This document shows, piece after piece, positions 1-6,914 of a stretch of 30,038 nucleotides of DNA (the first letter of the stretch is position 1; every line of letters starts with the position of its first letter). Under the pieces are notes generated by a model. That model saw only the letters and a list, made by a program, of their open reading frames with translations, had not been told where the DNA came from and ran no database searches. A program made the translations under genes and the position numbers. Source of the stretch: JBBILO01 sp037444855 (GTDB taxonomy: Bacteria; Patescibacteriota; Microgenomatia; UBA1406; GWC2-37-13); assembly GCA_037444855.1 (NCBI GenBank), contig JBBILO010000009.1, forward strand, positions 1-30,038. The letters run 5' to 3'.

Positions 1-27
1 CAAAGTTTTTTATCAGTAACAAATAAG

Positions 28-1152
28 TTAGGAAGAATTTTTTTTAATCACTTCTTGGTAAACTTTAATATACTCATCAACCATTCTATCAACAGTAAAA
101 TATTTTTCGACGTGTTTTCGACAGTTGTATCTCATCTCTTGATACTCTTTTTCTGGCATTGAATAAATTCGCTCAACTGCTTCACAGAGACCATCAATGC
201 CTGTTTTTTTGATAATCCAATTCCCTCGATTATCAATTGGAGAAGAATTGACTATATATCCAGTGATTCCGTCTTTAATAATCTCAGGGACAGAGCCTCG
301 GGCATAAGTAATTACTGGCGTTCCAGTAGCCATCGCTTCGGTAAACATTAAGCCAAAGGGCTCCTCCCATTTGATAGGGGCGAGAAGAACTTTAGCATTT
401 TGATAATAAGAAACTCTTTTTCTAATATCGATTTCTCCATGAAATTCAATTAAAGGATGATTGATTTCATCGATAAGTTGATTAAAATAGTGTTGATCAT
501 TTTTATCAATTTTTGCTCCGATGATCAGTTTTTTTTTTGTTTTTTTGGCAACAATGATTGCATCGTCTGGTCCTTTTTCTGGTGAGAATCGAGCAAAAAA
601 CAAGAGATAATTATCTGAATTTTTTTCCTTAAAATCAAATTGATCAATATCAATAGCGTTATAAATTGTTTTAATAAAGTTTAATTCAGGTAAATCTTTT
701 CTCTGATTATTGGATATTGAGACATAAAAACTATCCTTATACTCTTTAAAAACTAAATTTTGATATTCATAATTTAAAGGTCCATGAAGAGTGGTGAGGA
801 ATTTGTCTTTAAACAATTTTTGAAATAAAAGAAAACGCCAGTTTGCATGATTATGAACAACATCAAAACTTTCTTGAGAGATATATTCAAAGGCGTTAAA
901 AACAGCAATAAATTTAGCCACCTCTCTTGTTTTTAGATCATCTTTAAAAGGAGAGATTCTTCTAATACTTTGTTTAAAAATAGGGATAATTTTATAATTT
1001 CCCAAACGGGGGGAGTTGTTTGTGGTTAAAAGATGAACCTCGTGATTATATTTAGGTAATTCTCTAGCGAGGAAATAAATTATCCACTCAATTCCTCCAT
1101 AAAGTTCTGGAGGAACGGTTTCTTCGATAGGCGAAACTAAAGCTATTTTCAT
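28..1152 (-). CDS. GT-B glycosyltransferase, family 4 type
   Basis: Probably transfers a sugar from a nucleotide sugar to a surface glycan or lipid precursor at the cytoplasmic face of the membrane. The 374-aa protein has the two-domain GT-B layout. The N-terminal half carries the glycine loop near residues 18-21 (YGGIEW). The C-terminal half has ARFSPEKGPDDA (187-198) and the nucleotide-sugar motif EPFGLMFTEAMATGTP (264-279) with the E-x7-E pair at Glu264 and Glu272. Its ATG overlaps the TGA of the upstream glycosyltransferase gene (ATGA), so the two are translationally coupled. There is no Shine-Dalgarno sequence ahead of it. Fold and family are clear; donor and acceptor cannot be read from sequence. 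Confidence 0.9.
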   Translation of the reverse strand: MKIALVSPIEETVPPELYGGIEWIIYFLARELPKYNHEVHLLTTNNSPRLGNYKIIPIFKQSIRRISPFKDDLKTREVAKFIAVFNAFEYISQESFDVVHNHANWRFLLFQKLFKDKFLTTLHGPLNYEYQNLVFKEYKDSFYVSISNNQRKDLPELNFIKTIYNAIDIDQFDFKEKNSDNYLLFFARFSPEKGPDDAIIVAKKTKKKLIIGAKIDKNDQHYFNQLIDEINHPLIEFHGEIDIRKRVSYYQNAKVLLAPIKWEEPFGLMFTEAMATGTPVITYARGSVPEIIKDGITGYIVNSSPIDNRGNWIIKKTGIDGLCEAVERIYSMPEKEYQEMRYNCRKHVEKYFTVDRMVDEYIKVYQEVIKKNSS

Positions 1153-2414
1153 GTTAGACTGGTATAAAATTTAATTACTTTTTGAGAAATTTTATCCCAA
1201 TCGTAGTGGTTTTTTATCGTAAAAATAGCGTTTTTGGATACTTCTTTTAGTCTTTTTTTATCTTTGAGCAGATGATAGATTTTTTCACCCAAAATCTTTC
1301 GTTCATGACTATCAATAATGAATCCATTTAAGCCATCAATGATTACTTCTTTACTACCGGCAACATTAGAAATCAGAGGGACGGCCCCACAAGCCATGGC
1401 TTCCATAGTTGTTAGGCCAAAAGGTTCATATCTGGCAGGTAAAACAAATATATCAGCATTTCGATAACAAGCAGCGACCATTTCCGGATTAACTTGACCT
1501 AAGAAAAATACGCGGTGACCTAATTGATATTTATTGATTAATTTTTTTAGTAAGTGTATTGTTTCTAATTCTTCTTTTGAGGCTTTAGATTCGTTAATAT
1601 CACCACCGATATAAAGATGAAAGTCAATCTTATTTTTAATATAACTTAAAGCGTCAATTAGTCGGTCTATCCCTTTAGCTGGAACAAGACGGCTCATAGT
1701 TAAAATAGCATTTTTTTTGAAATTAACTTTTTTATCTAATTTATTTTTTTCTGGATTAAATACTGATAAATCGATTCCAGGATAGATTACCTTAATTTTT
1801 TCAAAGTCGACAATATAATAATGAAGAAGCTGAATACGAGTAGTTTCACAGATAACTAAAATAGCATCAGCTTGATTAAAAATTTTTTGCTCAATCGCAA
1901 TTCTGACATGAAATCGATAGAATGGTTTTAATTTTTCGACCGGTGTTTTTTCGATTTCCATTTCCATTTTTTTTGCTTTACCGAGGGTATGAGGAGTATT
2001 GATGTGAGGGATGTCGAGCATTTTGCTAAGAAGAAGACCAGCGTATCCTCCATCCCAATAATGGGAATGAATTAGATTATAATTTTTTCTTGTTTTTTCG
2101 ATATACTTCATGATGTTTTCGGCAAATTCAGGCATAATTTCATAGAGCTTTTCCTTAGGAAGAAACTTATTTTCTCCCGCGGGAATACGAATAATTTTTA
2201 CAAAATCATTGATTTTCTTTTCTGCTTCTTGAAATTCATTAAAAGCACGAGTGAAAATGTCAACTTTAATATTTTTTTTACTCAAAGCTTTGGCTAAATT
2301 AAGAATATAAACAATTTGTCCACCGGTATCTGTTTTTCCAAGCGGTGGTGGATCATCAACATAGCCTTGGGGATTAAGAAACATCAGCCTTTTTAAATGG
2401 TTTTTACTCGGCAT
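1149..2414 (-). CDS. Sucrose-phosphate-synthase-like GT4 glycosyltransferase
   Basis: A 421-aa GT-B enzyme. The N-terminal stretch FLNPQGY...DTGGQIVYILNLAKAL (12-44) and HSHYWDGGYAG (116-126) are characteristic of the sucrose-synthase/sucrose-phosphate-synthase branch of GT4. SRLVPAKGIDRLIDAL (241-256) and EPFGLTTMEAMACG (330-343), with E-x7-E at Glu330 and Glu338, form the donor-binding half. True SPS enzymes make sucrose-6-phosphate; in this lineage the product could equally be another glycoside, so only the family is claimed. It is the first gene of a two-gene operon. A promoter reading TTGATT-N18-TATAAT sits 6 nt before the ATG, so the mRNA is probably leaderless, which supports this start over the internal Met11. 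Confidence 0.88.
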   Translation of the reverse strand: MPSKNHLKRLMFLNPQGYVDDPPPLGKTDTGGQIVYILNLAKALSKKNIKVDIFTRAFNEFQEAEKKINDFVKIIRIPAGENKFLPKEKLYEIMPEFAENIMKYIEKTRKNYNLIHSHYWDGGYAGLLLSKMLDIPHINTPHTLGKAKKMEMEIEKTPVEKLKPFYRFHVRIAIEQKIFNQADAILVICETTRIQLLHYYIVDFEKIKVIYPGIDLSVFNPEKNKLDKKVNFKKNAILTMSRLVPAKGIDRLIDALSYIKNKIDFHLYIGGDINESKASKEELETIHLLKKLINKYQLGHRVFFLGQVNPEMVAACYRNADIFVLPARYEPFGLTTMEAMACGAVPLISNVAGSKEVIIDGLNGFIIDSHERKILGEKIYHLLKDKKRLKEVSKNAIFTIKNHYDWDKISQKVIKFYTSLT

Positions 2415-2420
2415 TTTTTA

Positions 2421-2479
2421 ATTATACATTAAATAAGTTAAAAAAATCAATTGACATAAAGATAAAGTTAAGTTTTAAT
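2421..2479. promoter_or_regulatory. Back-to-back divergent promoters
   Basis: The minus-strand promoter has its -10 box (TATAAT) at 2421-2426 and its -35 box (TTGATT) at 2445-2450, spacer 18. The plus-strand promoter has its -35 box (TTGACA) at 2451-2456 and its -10 box (TTTAAT) at 2474-2479, spacer 17. The two -35 boxes touch. Each -10 box ends exactly 6 nt before the start codon of its gene (2414 minus, 2486 plus), so transcription should begin at or next to the start codon. Confidence 0.75.
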
Positions 2480-2485
2480 TTATAT

Positions 2486-3325
2486 ATGGCCCGTTATGTC
2501 CCGGATGTTTTATCCCGCCGTTGGGTGATTCTGTCGCCTCAACGGATTTCTCGTCCTGAAGACATCATCGTTTCAAAGGAAAAAAAATGTCCTTTTTGTC
2601 CAGGGAATGAGTGGATGACCCCAAATGAAGTTTTTCGAATAGGAGATGGTGAACCGAATCAGCCAGGATGGAAGGTAAGAGTTGTCCCCAATAAATATCC
2701 AATTACTGATTTTCACGAAGTTTTTATTCATTCCCCTCATCACGAGAAGGATATTGAGGATTTACCTGTAGAACACGTATCTTTGATTATTAGGGCATAC
2801 CGAGAGCGATTCAATTTTTATCGAAAAAAAGGCCAAGTCTTAATTTTTGATAATCATGGTCATCATTCAGGTGCTTCTTTAACTCATCCCCATTCCCAAT
2901 TAGTCGTCATCCCTTTTCAAATTAATTTGGATACTCTATCTCGAGAACCAATTTCTAATTTGGTAGAAGAGAATCGTTTTTTCAATGTCTATTGTCCTGA
3001 CTTCTCCCAATGGCCTTACGAAGTCTGGATCGCTCCAAAAAAGGAAAAAGGTGTTTTTGGTGATATTCCTGATGAGGAAATAACTGATTTGGCACTTTTA
3101 ATGAAAAAAATTATTAGTAAACTTCATTTAATTTTTGACCAAAAGAAACTAACCGCTTTAGAAAATTTTGGCTATAATTACTATATCTATCCCCAAGAAA
3201 ATTGGTATATCCGAATTATTCCTCGTTTTGTCCACCGGGCTGGTTTTGAACTGGGAACTGGTTTGTCGGTGAATATCGTTGATCCAACGGTTGCCGCTGA
3301 AGAATTAAGGAAGATAAATGAATAA
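2486..3325 (+). CDS. galT: GalT-like hexose-1-phosphate nucleotidyltransferase
   Basis: Member of the HIT-superfamily GalT branch, which exchanges UMP (or another NMP) between a nucleotide sugar and a hexose-1-phosphate through a covalent histidine intermediate. Seen: a zinc-type CPFCPG motif (Cys35, Cys38), the signature HHSGASLTHPHSQLV (126-140) with the expected nucleophile His136 in HPHSQ, and HEVFIHSPHH at 77-86. At 279 aa it is shorter than classical GalT (about 350), which fits the shorter ADP/UDP-sugar phosphorylase-like relatives. It is divergent from two glycosyltransferases and probably feeds them activated sugar (inference). The leaderless promoter supports the ATG. Exact substrate is uncertain. 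Confidence 0.88.
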   Translation: MARYVPDVLSRRWVILSPQRISRPEDIIVSKEKKCPFCPGNEWMTPNEVFRIGDGEPNQPGWKVRVVPNKYPITDFHEVFIHSPHHEKDIEDLPVEHVSLIIRAYRERFNFYRKKGQVLIFDNHGHHSGASLTHPHSQLVVIPFQINLDTLSREPISNLVEENRFFNVYCPDFSQWPYEVWIAPKKEKGVFGDIPDEEITDLALLMKKIISKLHLIFDQKKLTALENFGYNYYIYPQENWYIRIIPRFVHRAGFELGTGLSVNIVDPTVAAEELRKINE

Positions 3326-3347
3326 ATAATAATAAATGAAAAATAAA

Positions 3348-3430
3348 GTAATACATATAGAAATACAATTGAAATACATTGAAACAGATAGAAATAAACT
3401 GAAATACAGTAGAAATACGATAGAAATACC
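3348..3430 (+). repeat. Degenerate 11-bp tandem array after the galT-like gene
   Basis: About seven degenerate copies of a 9-11-bp unit, consensus TAGAAATACNA/TTGAAATACAT, start about 20 nt after the stop codon. The final copy and its flank, TAGAAATACCTT(G/A)TT(A/G)AAGTCAA at 3421-3443, recur almost exactly at 21332-21354. No open frame is kept through the array, so it is not protein-driven. Confidence 0.75.
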
Positions 3431-3441
3431 TTGTTAAAGTC

Positions 3442-3465
3442 AACCCTCCGAATCGGAGGGTTTAA
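3442..3465 (+). terminator. Hairpin terminator candidate
   Basis: A 9-bp perfect stem AACCCTCCG/CGGAGGGTT with loop AAT, followed by a short T/A run. It follows the repeat array behind the galT-like gene. A related hairpin (CCTTCG-att-CGGAGG, 21397-21411) follows the sister array, so it may belong to the same dispersed element. Confidence 0.6.
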
Positions 3466-3548
3466 AATTGTTTTAAAATGAAAAATTTAAAATTAATATA
3501 GTTATTATTACCTTCTAAAAAAATTTACGTTTTAATGAATTTGAGATG

Positions 3549-3620
3549 ATCCTTTCATTTTTATTAAAGGATTTTTTATTTGAGATGCAATTTTTTTTCA
3601 AGTTTTTTTCATAGTATAAT
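3549..3620 (+). promoter_or_regulatory. Terminator-like hairpin and -10 box before the LCP gene
   Basis: This covers the rest of the 321-nt gap between the galT-like and LCP genes. ATCCTTT-N10-AAAGGAT (3549-3572) is followed by five or more T. Downstream, TATAAT at 3615-3620 is a good -10 box with no convincing -35 box. It lies 26 nt before the LCP start, and no Shine-Dalgarno sequence follows. Nothing else coding is seen here. Confidence 0.45.
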
Positions 3621-3646
3621 TAAAACTTATATTTTTTAAAAAATTT

Positions 3647-4807
3647 ATGAGAAAAATTCTTTTGCTAGTTGGTATTTTATTTTTAGTCTATCTTTCATTT
3701 TTAGGCTTGAAAGTTAATCGTTTTTATACAAAAATTTATACTCCACAAAAGAATGTTGAACCAAAAACTGAATTTAATTTTCTTCTTTTTGGTTATGGCG
3801 GGGGGAAGCACGAGGGAACATATTTGACTGACACAATTATAGTTTTTCATCTTAATACAAAAACTAAAAAGGCAGTCTTATTTTCGATTCCTCGTGATCT
3901 TTGGGTTCCTATACCAACTAAATCTGGAAAAAAATTTTCGATGAAGATCAATGCTGTCTACCAAACTGAATTATTTCCAAATATTTATCCTGACATCGAT
4001 CAAAAAAACTTTGGAGATAAAAAAGATGCCGCTTTTTTTAAATATATAGTTGGCAACATTCTTGGGCGAAAAATTGATTATTACGCTGGTATAGACTTTG
4101 AAGGATTTAAAAAGGCGATTGATGTTATCGGTGGAGTAGAGGTAAACGTCGAGAAGTCTTTTGTTGATCTGGAATATCCGGTTGAAGGCAGAGAAAAGGA
4201 TCTTTGCGGTCAAGATGAGTTATTTAAAAAAGCAGAAAAGTATTTAAACCAACAAGCGACAGAAGAAGATTTAAAAGAGTTAGCAAAAGATCAGGTTTTA
4301 GATAACTTTGTAAAAAACTCGACTGAGGCTCCATACTTGGCTTTTCCTTGTCGTTATGAAAGAGTTGAGTTTAAAAAGGGAAAAATGAGAATGGATGGAG
4401 AAACTGCATTAAAATTTGTTCGTTCTCGTCATTCAGCTGATGATGGGAATGATTTTGCTCGAGCCAAGAGACAACAAATACTTCTTGAAGCAGTGAAGAA
4501 TAAGCTAATTAGCCTTAACTTATTGACTAAAGTTTTTCCTCTCATCGATAGTTTGGGGGATCATTTAAAGACTGATGTTGATTTAAATCTTATTAAGACA
4601 TTAATTAAAGAAACAACGAATATTCACCAATATGAAACAAAAAGTTTCATCCTAGCGACAGATAATTTATTGATTGATTCCATTTATCAAAACGGTCAAT
4701 ACATTTTAATTCCAAAAGCAGGTGAGAATAACTTTTCGGAGATTTGGGAAAAGTTCAGTGAGTTAACTGTTGATATTTCTTCTGTTACGGTTCCTCACCG
4801 TCGATAA
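3647..4807 (+). CDS. LytR-CpsA-Psr (LCP) family protein
   Basis: LCP enzymes are membrane-anchored phosphotransferases that attach undecaprenyl-linked polymers to the cell wall from outside the membrane. The 386-aa protein has a short cytoplasmic start, one membrane segment (about 4-21) and an extracellular domain. Visible LCP motifs are FLLFGYGG...TDTIIVFHLN (45-70, acidic Asp62), the SIPRDLWVPI block (80-89, Arg83/Asp84 for pyrophosphate binding), VIGGVEVNV, and the late RSRHS-x4-GNDFARAKRQQ block. It fits the glycan theme of the neighbours. An insertion around residues 185-230 (KAEKYLNQQATEEDLKELAK) is lineage-specific and looks helical. Family assignment is firm; the transferred polymer is unknown. 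Confidence 0.92.
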   Translation: MRKILLLVGILFLVYLSFLGLKVNRFYTKIYTPQKNVEPKTEFNFLLFGYGGGKHEGTYLTDTIIVFHLNTKTKKAVLFSIPRDLWVPIPTKSGKKFSMKINAVYQTELFPNIYPDIDQKNFGDKKDAAFFKYIVGNILGRKIDYYAGIDFEGFKKAIDVIGGVEVNVEKSFVDLEYPVEGREKDLCGQDELFKKAEKYLNQQATEEDLKELAKDQVLDNFVKNSTEAPYLAFPCRYERVEFKKGKMRMDGETALKFVRSRHSADDGNDFARAKRQQILLEAVKNKLISLNLLTKVFPLIDSLGDHLKTDVDLNLIKTLIKETTNIHQYETKSFILATDNLLIDSIYQNGQYILIPKAGENNFSEIWEKFSELTVDISSVTVPHRR

Positions 4808-4811
4808 AGTA

Positions 4812-4840
4812 TTGATTTATACTGTAAGTTATTGTATAAT
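4812..4840 (+). promoter_or_regulatory. Consensus promoter, leaderless
   Basis: TTGATT (4812-4817), spacer 17, TATAAT (4835-4840), then 6 nt to an ATG at 4847. It decides the start of the next gene: the ATG at 4832 lies upstream of the -10 box and would not be transcribed from this promoter. Confidence 0.75.
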
Positions 4841-4846
4841 TGGCTA

Positions 4847-5563
4847 ATGAAAGAGGCTGATTTTGGTAATATTTATGGAAAAGATCCTGAATCTGATTCC
4901 TGGACAGTATTTCAACTGGGCGATTTTCTTATTTCACAAGGAAAAACCGGAATTATAGTCTTACAAAAGGATAATTATCCCCCAAGAGGACTTCAAATTA
5001 GCATAGGTTCCCAAGGCCCCTTGATTCAATACACCTTTGCTTGTGCTCCAGTGTTTCATTATCTGCCAGATACTGGATTGCTAAAAATCCCAGGCGCTGA
5101 AGGTATCAAATTACAATCATGTACCGAGGAAGGATTTACCGAGGAAGGATTTAAAAAAATTGGTAGAGCGATCGTCAAAATTCATAATGAAGGTGTTTTT
5201 AGTTTGGCAGTCAACATGATGAGGGTTTTAAAAAGTAGCTTTGTGCCTGAATTTGCCTTTTTTGGTCATCGATTTGGAGATGCTCATAAATATTTACCCC
5301 CGTCAGAAGTTTTGGCTTTTTTGCAAGAAGACCCAAATTTAGATGATGATTTAAAAAAAATATTTAAATATATTCTTTATCCTTACGCAATCGTATCGAT
5401 GCCCTTTGGAAATTTAGCAGAATTAAATTTTGATGGCCTTTTAGATCCCAATAATATTGGTACATTGAATGTTGTTCTGAGTTGTTTTCCACAGGTAAGA
5501 GATGCCACCATCAAAGAAAGACAGGAAATTAAAAAACTTTTAAGTCAAAGACGTCGACGCTGA
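4847..5563 (+). CDS. Conserved-looking protein of unknown function
   Basis: A 238-aa soluble protein beginning MKEADFGNIYG; I do not recognise a family. It has no signal peptide or membrane segment. Notable points are a short tandem repeat TEEGF-TEEGF around residues 93-102, an acidic stretch (EDPNLDDDLKK) near 165, a hydrophobic Gly/Pro-containing middle, and a basic C-terminus ending QRRRR. The start is set by the promoter 6 nt upstream; an alternative ATG 15 nt earlier falls inside the promoter. It lies between the LCP gene and the tRNA cluster, has its own promoter, and is probably monocistronic. Confidence 0.7.
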   Translation: MKEADFGNIYGKDPESDSWTVFQLGDFLISQGKTGIIVLQKDNYPPRGLQISIGSQGPLIQYTFACAPVFHYLPDTGLLKIPGAEGIKLQSCTEEGFTEEGFKKIGRAIVKIHNEGVFSLAVNMMRVLKSSFVPEFAFFGHRFGDAHKYLPPSEVLAFLQEDPNLDDDLKKIFKYILYPYAIVSMPFGNLAELNFDGLLDPNNIGTLNVVLSCFPQVRDATIKERQEIKKLLSQRRRR

Positions 5564-5637
5564 ATAAAGTTGATTATTCTTTTTTGATTTTCTTCAAAAT
5601 CTGTTAAAATTTAATTAGATATTCTTTTTACAATACT

Positions 5638-5709
5638 GCCCTCCTAGTTCAATGGATAGAATAGAGGTTTGCGGAACCTCTGATGGCCGTTCAACTCGGC
5701 CGGGGGGCA
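5638..5709 (+). tRNA. tRNA-Arg (anticodon GCG)
   Basis: Cloverleaf read by eye: acceptor GCCCTCC (5638-5644) with GGGGGGC (5702-5708), including one T-G pair; D-arm GTTC/GAAT; anticodon stem GAGGT/ACCTC with loop TTGCGGA, anticodon GCG (reads CGC); T-arm GGCCG-TTCAACT-CGGCC; discriminator A. CCA is not encoded. Most bacteria use ACG (inosine) for CGN codons, so a GCG tRNA-Arg is less usual. Seven nt separate it from the tRNA-Trp relic, implying an original tandem Arg-Trp tRNA operon. Confidence 0.92.
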
Positions 5710-5716
5710 CATCTTT

Positions 5717-5817
5717 AGGGCTGTGATGAAAGTGGTATCATGGCGGTCTCTCCCGCTCTCATTTAGAGAGCGGGACTTAATCCCGCCCTTTCTCAAGGGC
5801 GGGGCAAAACCGCTTTT
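5717..5817 (+). pseudogene. Truncated tRNA-Trp copy with insertion in the anticodon
   Basis: 5718-5750 is identical (33 nt) to the 5' part of the intact tRNA-Trp at 6086-6118, and 5805-5817 is identical (13 nt) to 6119-6131. Between them lies a 54-nt insertion (5751-5804), placed exactly between anticodon positions 34 and 35 (C|CA). After 5817 homology stops, so the T-arm and 3' acceptor strand are missing. The first base is A, which would pair perfectly with the acceptor's 3' strand, whereas the intact copy has G (G-U wobble). This suggests the upstream copy keeps the original 5' half. It cannot form a tRNA by itself. Confidence 0.88.
5751..5804 (+). mobile_element. 54-nt double-hairpin insertion
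   Basis: Two perfect 9-bp hairpins, CCCGCTCTC-ATTTA-GAGAGCGGG and CCCGCCCTT-TCTC-AAGGGCGGG, joined by ACTTAAT. It is far more G+C-rich than its surroundings and has clean edges inside a tRNA sequence. It resembles a REP/REPIN-like non-autonomous palindromic element; no transposase is nearby and no target duplication is visible. It could also be read as an intron-like insert, but it is too short for any group I intron. Confidence 0.6.
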
Positions 5818-5832
5818 TAAATCAATCAAACT

Positions 5833-6081
5833 ATGTATTACGTCTATTTACTTAAAGATGAGGATGATAAAATTTATATCGGTTATTCAATTAATTTAAA
5901 AGAACGAATTAAAGCACATCTAAGTAAAAAAGTCAGAACTACGATGAAAATGAAACGACCGCGGTTGATTTATTATGAAGCCTATTATGAAAAAAAATTA
6001 GCCAAAGAAAGAGAACGAAGACTAAAAGATTTCGGATCTGCCTATCAAGGATTAATGAGAAGATTAAGATTAAAATATTAG
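5833..6081 (+). CDS. Stand-alone GIY-YIG nuclease-fold protein
   Basis: An 82-aa single-domain protein. YYVYLLKDEDDKIYIGYS (2-19) is the GIY-YIG signature, followed by LKERIKAH with the expected catalytic Arg (about 25) and the YYEAY segment with the metal-binding Glu, then a basic tail. This is the small UPF0213/YhbQ-like form. The family has endonuclease activity in UvrC and homing enzymes; the role of stand-alone members is mostly unknown. It lies between a partial and a complete copy of the same tRNA-Trp gene, the arrangement expected if the gene was carried in by an element that regenerated the tRNA. No convincing promoter of its own; transcription from the tRNA-Arg side is plausible. 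Confidence 0.88.
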   Translation: MYYVYLLKDEDDKIYIGYSINLKERIKAHLSKKVRTTMKMKRPRLIYYEAYYEKKLAKERERRLKDFGSAYQGLMRRLRLKY

Positions 6082-6084
6082 AGA

Positions 6085-6156
6085 GGGGCTGTGATGAAAG
6101 TGGTATCATGGCGGTCTCCAAAACCGCTTTTCCCCGTTCGAGTCGGGGCAGCCCTG
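6085..6156 (+). tRNA. tRNA-Trp (anticodon CCA)
   Basis: Intact cloverleaf: acceptor GGGGCTG (6085-6091) with CAGCCCT (6149-6155), the first pair being G-U; D-arm ATGA-AAGTGGTA-TCAT; anticodon stem GCGGT/ACCGC with loop CTCCAAA, anticodon CCA at 6118-6120; T-arm CCCCG-TTCGAGT-CGGGG; discriminator G, as expected for tryptophan. CCA end not encoded. It follows the GIY-YIG stop codon (TAG, 6079-6081) by 3 nt, so it may depend on read-through from upstream. The anticodon reads UGG; no UGA-reading tRNA-Trp is seen here. Confidence 0.95.
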
Positions 6157-6235
6157 CATAGAAATTAAACCTCTTCGGCTTGGAGGATTCCTTTAGGTGA
6201 TTATAATTTAACTATTAAACAATTTTTTATAAATT

Positions 6236-6901
6236 TTATTGATTTTGATCCTTAAAATCGGGAATGTTAGGGATATCTGTAGGAGGAATCGAGGGAGATG
6301 GTGATGGAGGAGAATTTGTCATTTGAGCTTTATCATGTAAATCTTGAAGAATTTTGTTTAAATTGTTGTTTGGGTTACTAATTGATTGATTAACATTCGG
6401 CGTTGGAGTAGATGGAGGAAAAGTAGGTGAAGGCGTTGGGGCTGGTTGATTTGAAGAAGAAGAGATTGATTGATTTGTAGTTGGAAATGCTGAAGGGGAA
6501 GTTGAAACTGGTTGATTGGTTGAAAGAGGTTGAACTGGTTGATTTTGAGGGGAACTTGCTGAAGGCGGAGAAGTAGGCGTAGATGGAGATGGAGAAACTG
6601 GTGGAAGAGGTGGGTTAATTTGAGTGGTGGTTTGATCGATCGTTTGTGTTTGATTTAATCCTAATTCTTGATCAAACTCGCCTTGAGTAAATCCCTTTAA
6701 AACCACGATTGTGCCGTCATCTTTTTCGATTTTTGTTACCGGTGTACCAGCAAAATTATTGGAAACAGCGAGCATTTCGGTTAACCATTCTCGATTTTGC
6801 TCTAAATTTTTTTCTTCGTATTGAAGATTGTGTTGTTTAAGATACTCTTTTTCTGCTTTGGAGAATTGACAATCTGATACTGTATAAATAGTGATTTTCA
6901 T
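6236..6901 (-). CDS. Glutaredoxin-like domain with Pro/Ser-rich tail
   Basis: The first 75 or so residues form a thioredoxin-fold glutaredoxin/NrdH-like domain: ITIYTVSDCQFSKAEKEYL (3-21) with a monothiol-type C11-Q-F-S14 active site, cis-proline motif AGTPVTKI (51-58) and GFTQGEFDQEL. The rest (about 80-221) is low-complexity, rich in Pro, Ser, Thr, Asn and Gln, without a signal peptide or membrane segment. I chose the ATG at 6901: the longer frame to 7003 would run into the divergent GH18 gene and adds a run of Phe/Ile/Asn that is not part of the fold. The two genes start 13 nt apart. The tail may be a cytoplasmic linker or binding region (inference). Confidence 0.8.
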   Translation of the reverse strand: MKITIYTVSDCQFSKAEKEYLKQHNLQYEEKNLEQNREWLTEMLAVSNNFAGTPVTKIEKDDGTIVVLKGFTQGEFDQELGLNQTQTIDQTTTQINPPLPPVSPSPSTPTSPPSASSPQNQPVQPLSTNQPVSTSPSAFPTTNQSISSSSNQPAPTPSPTFPPSTPTPNVNQSISNPNNNLNKILQDLHDKAQMTNSPPSPSPSIPPTDIPNIPDFKDQNQ

Positions 6902-6914
6902 TATAAAATTTATT

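Noticed and set aside
5717..6131. A tRNA-Trp group I intron carrying a GIY-YIG homing nuclease
   Set aside because: The insert contains no group I core that I can see, the 54-nt insertion is far too short, and the second exon copy is complete with its own 5' half, so splicing is not needed to make the tRNA.
6630..6645. CGATCG inside the glutaredoxin-like gene as an operator
   Set aside because: It is within coding sequence, lacks the extended palindrome and is not near a PaaX-like gene.
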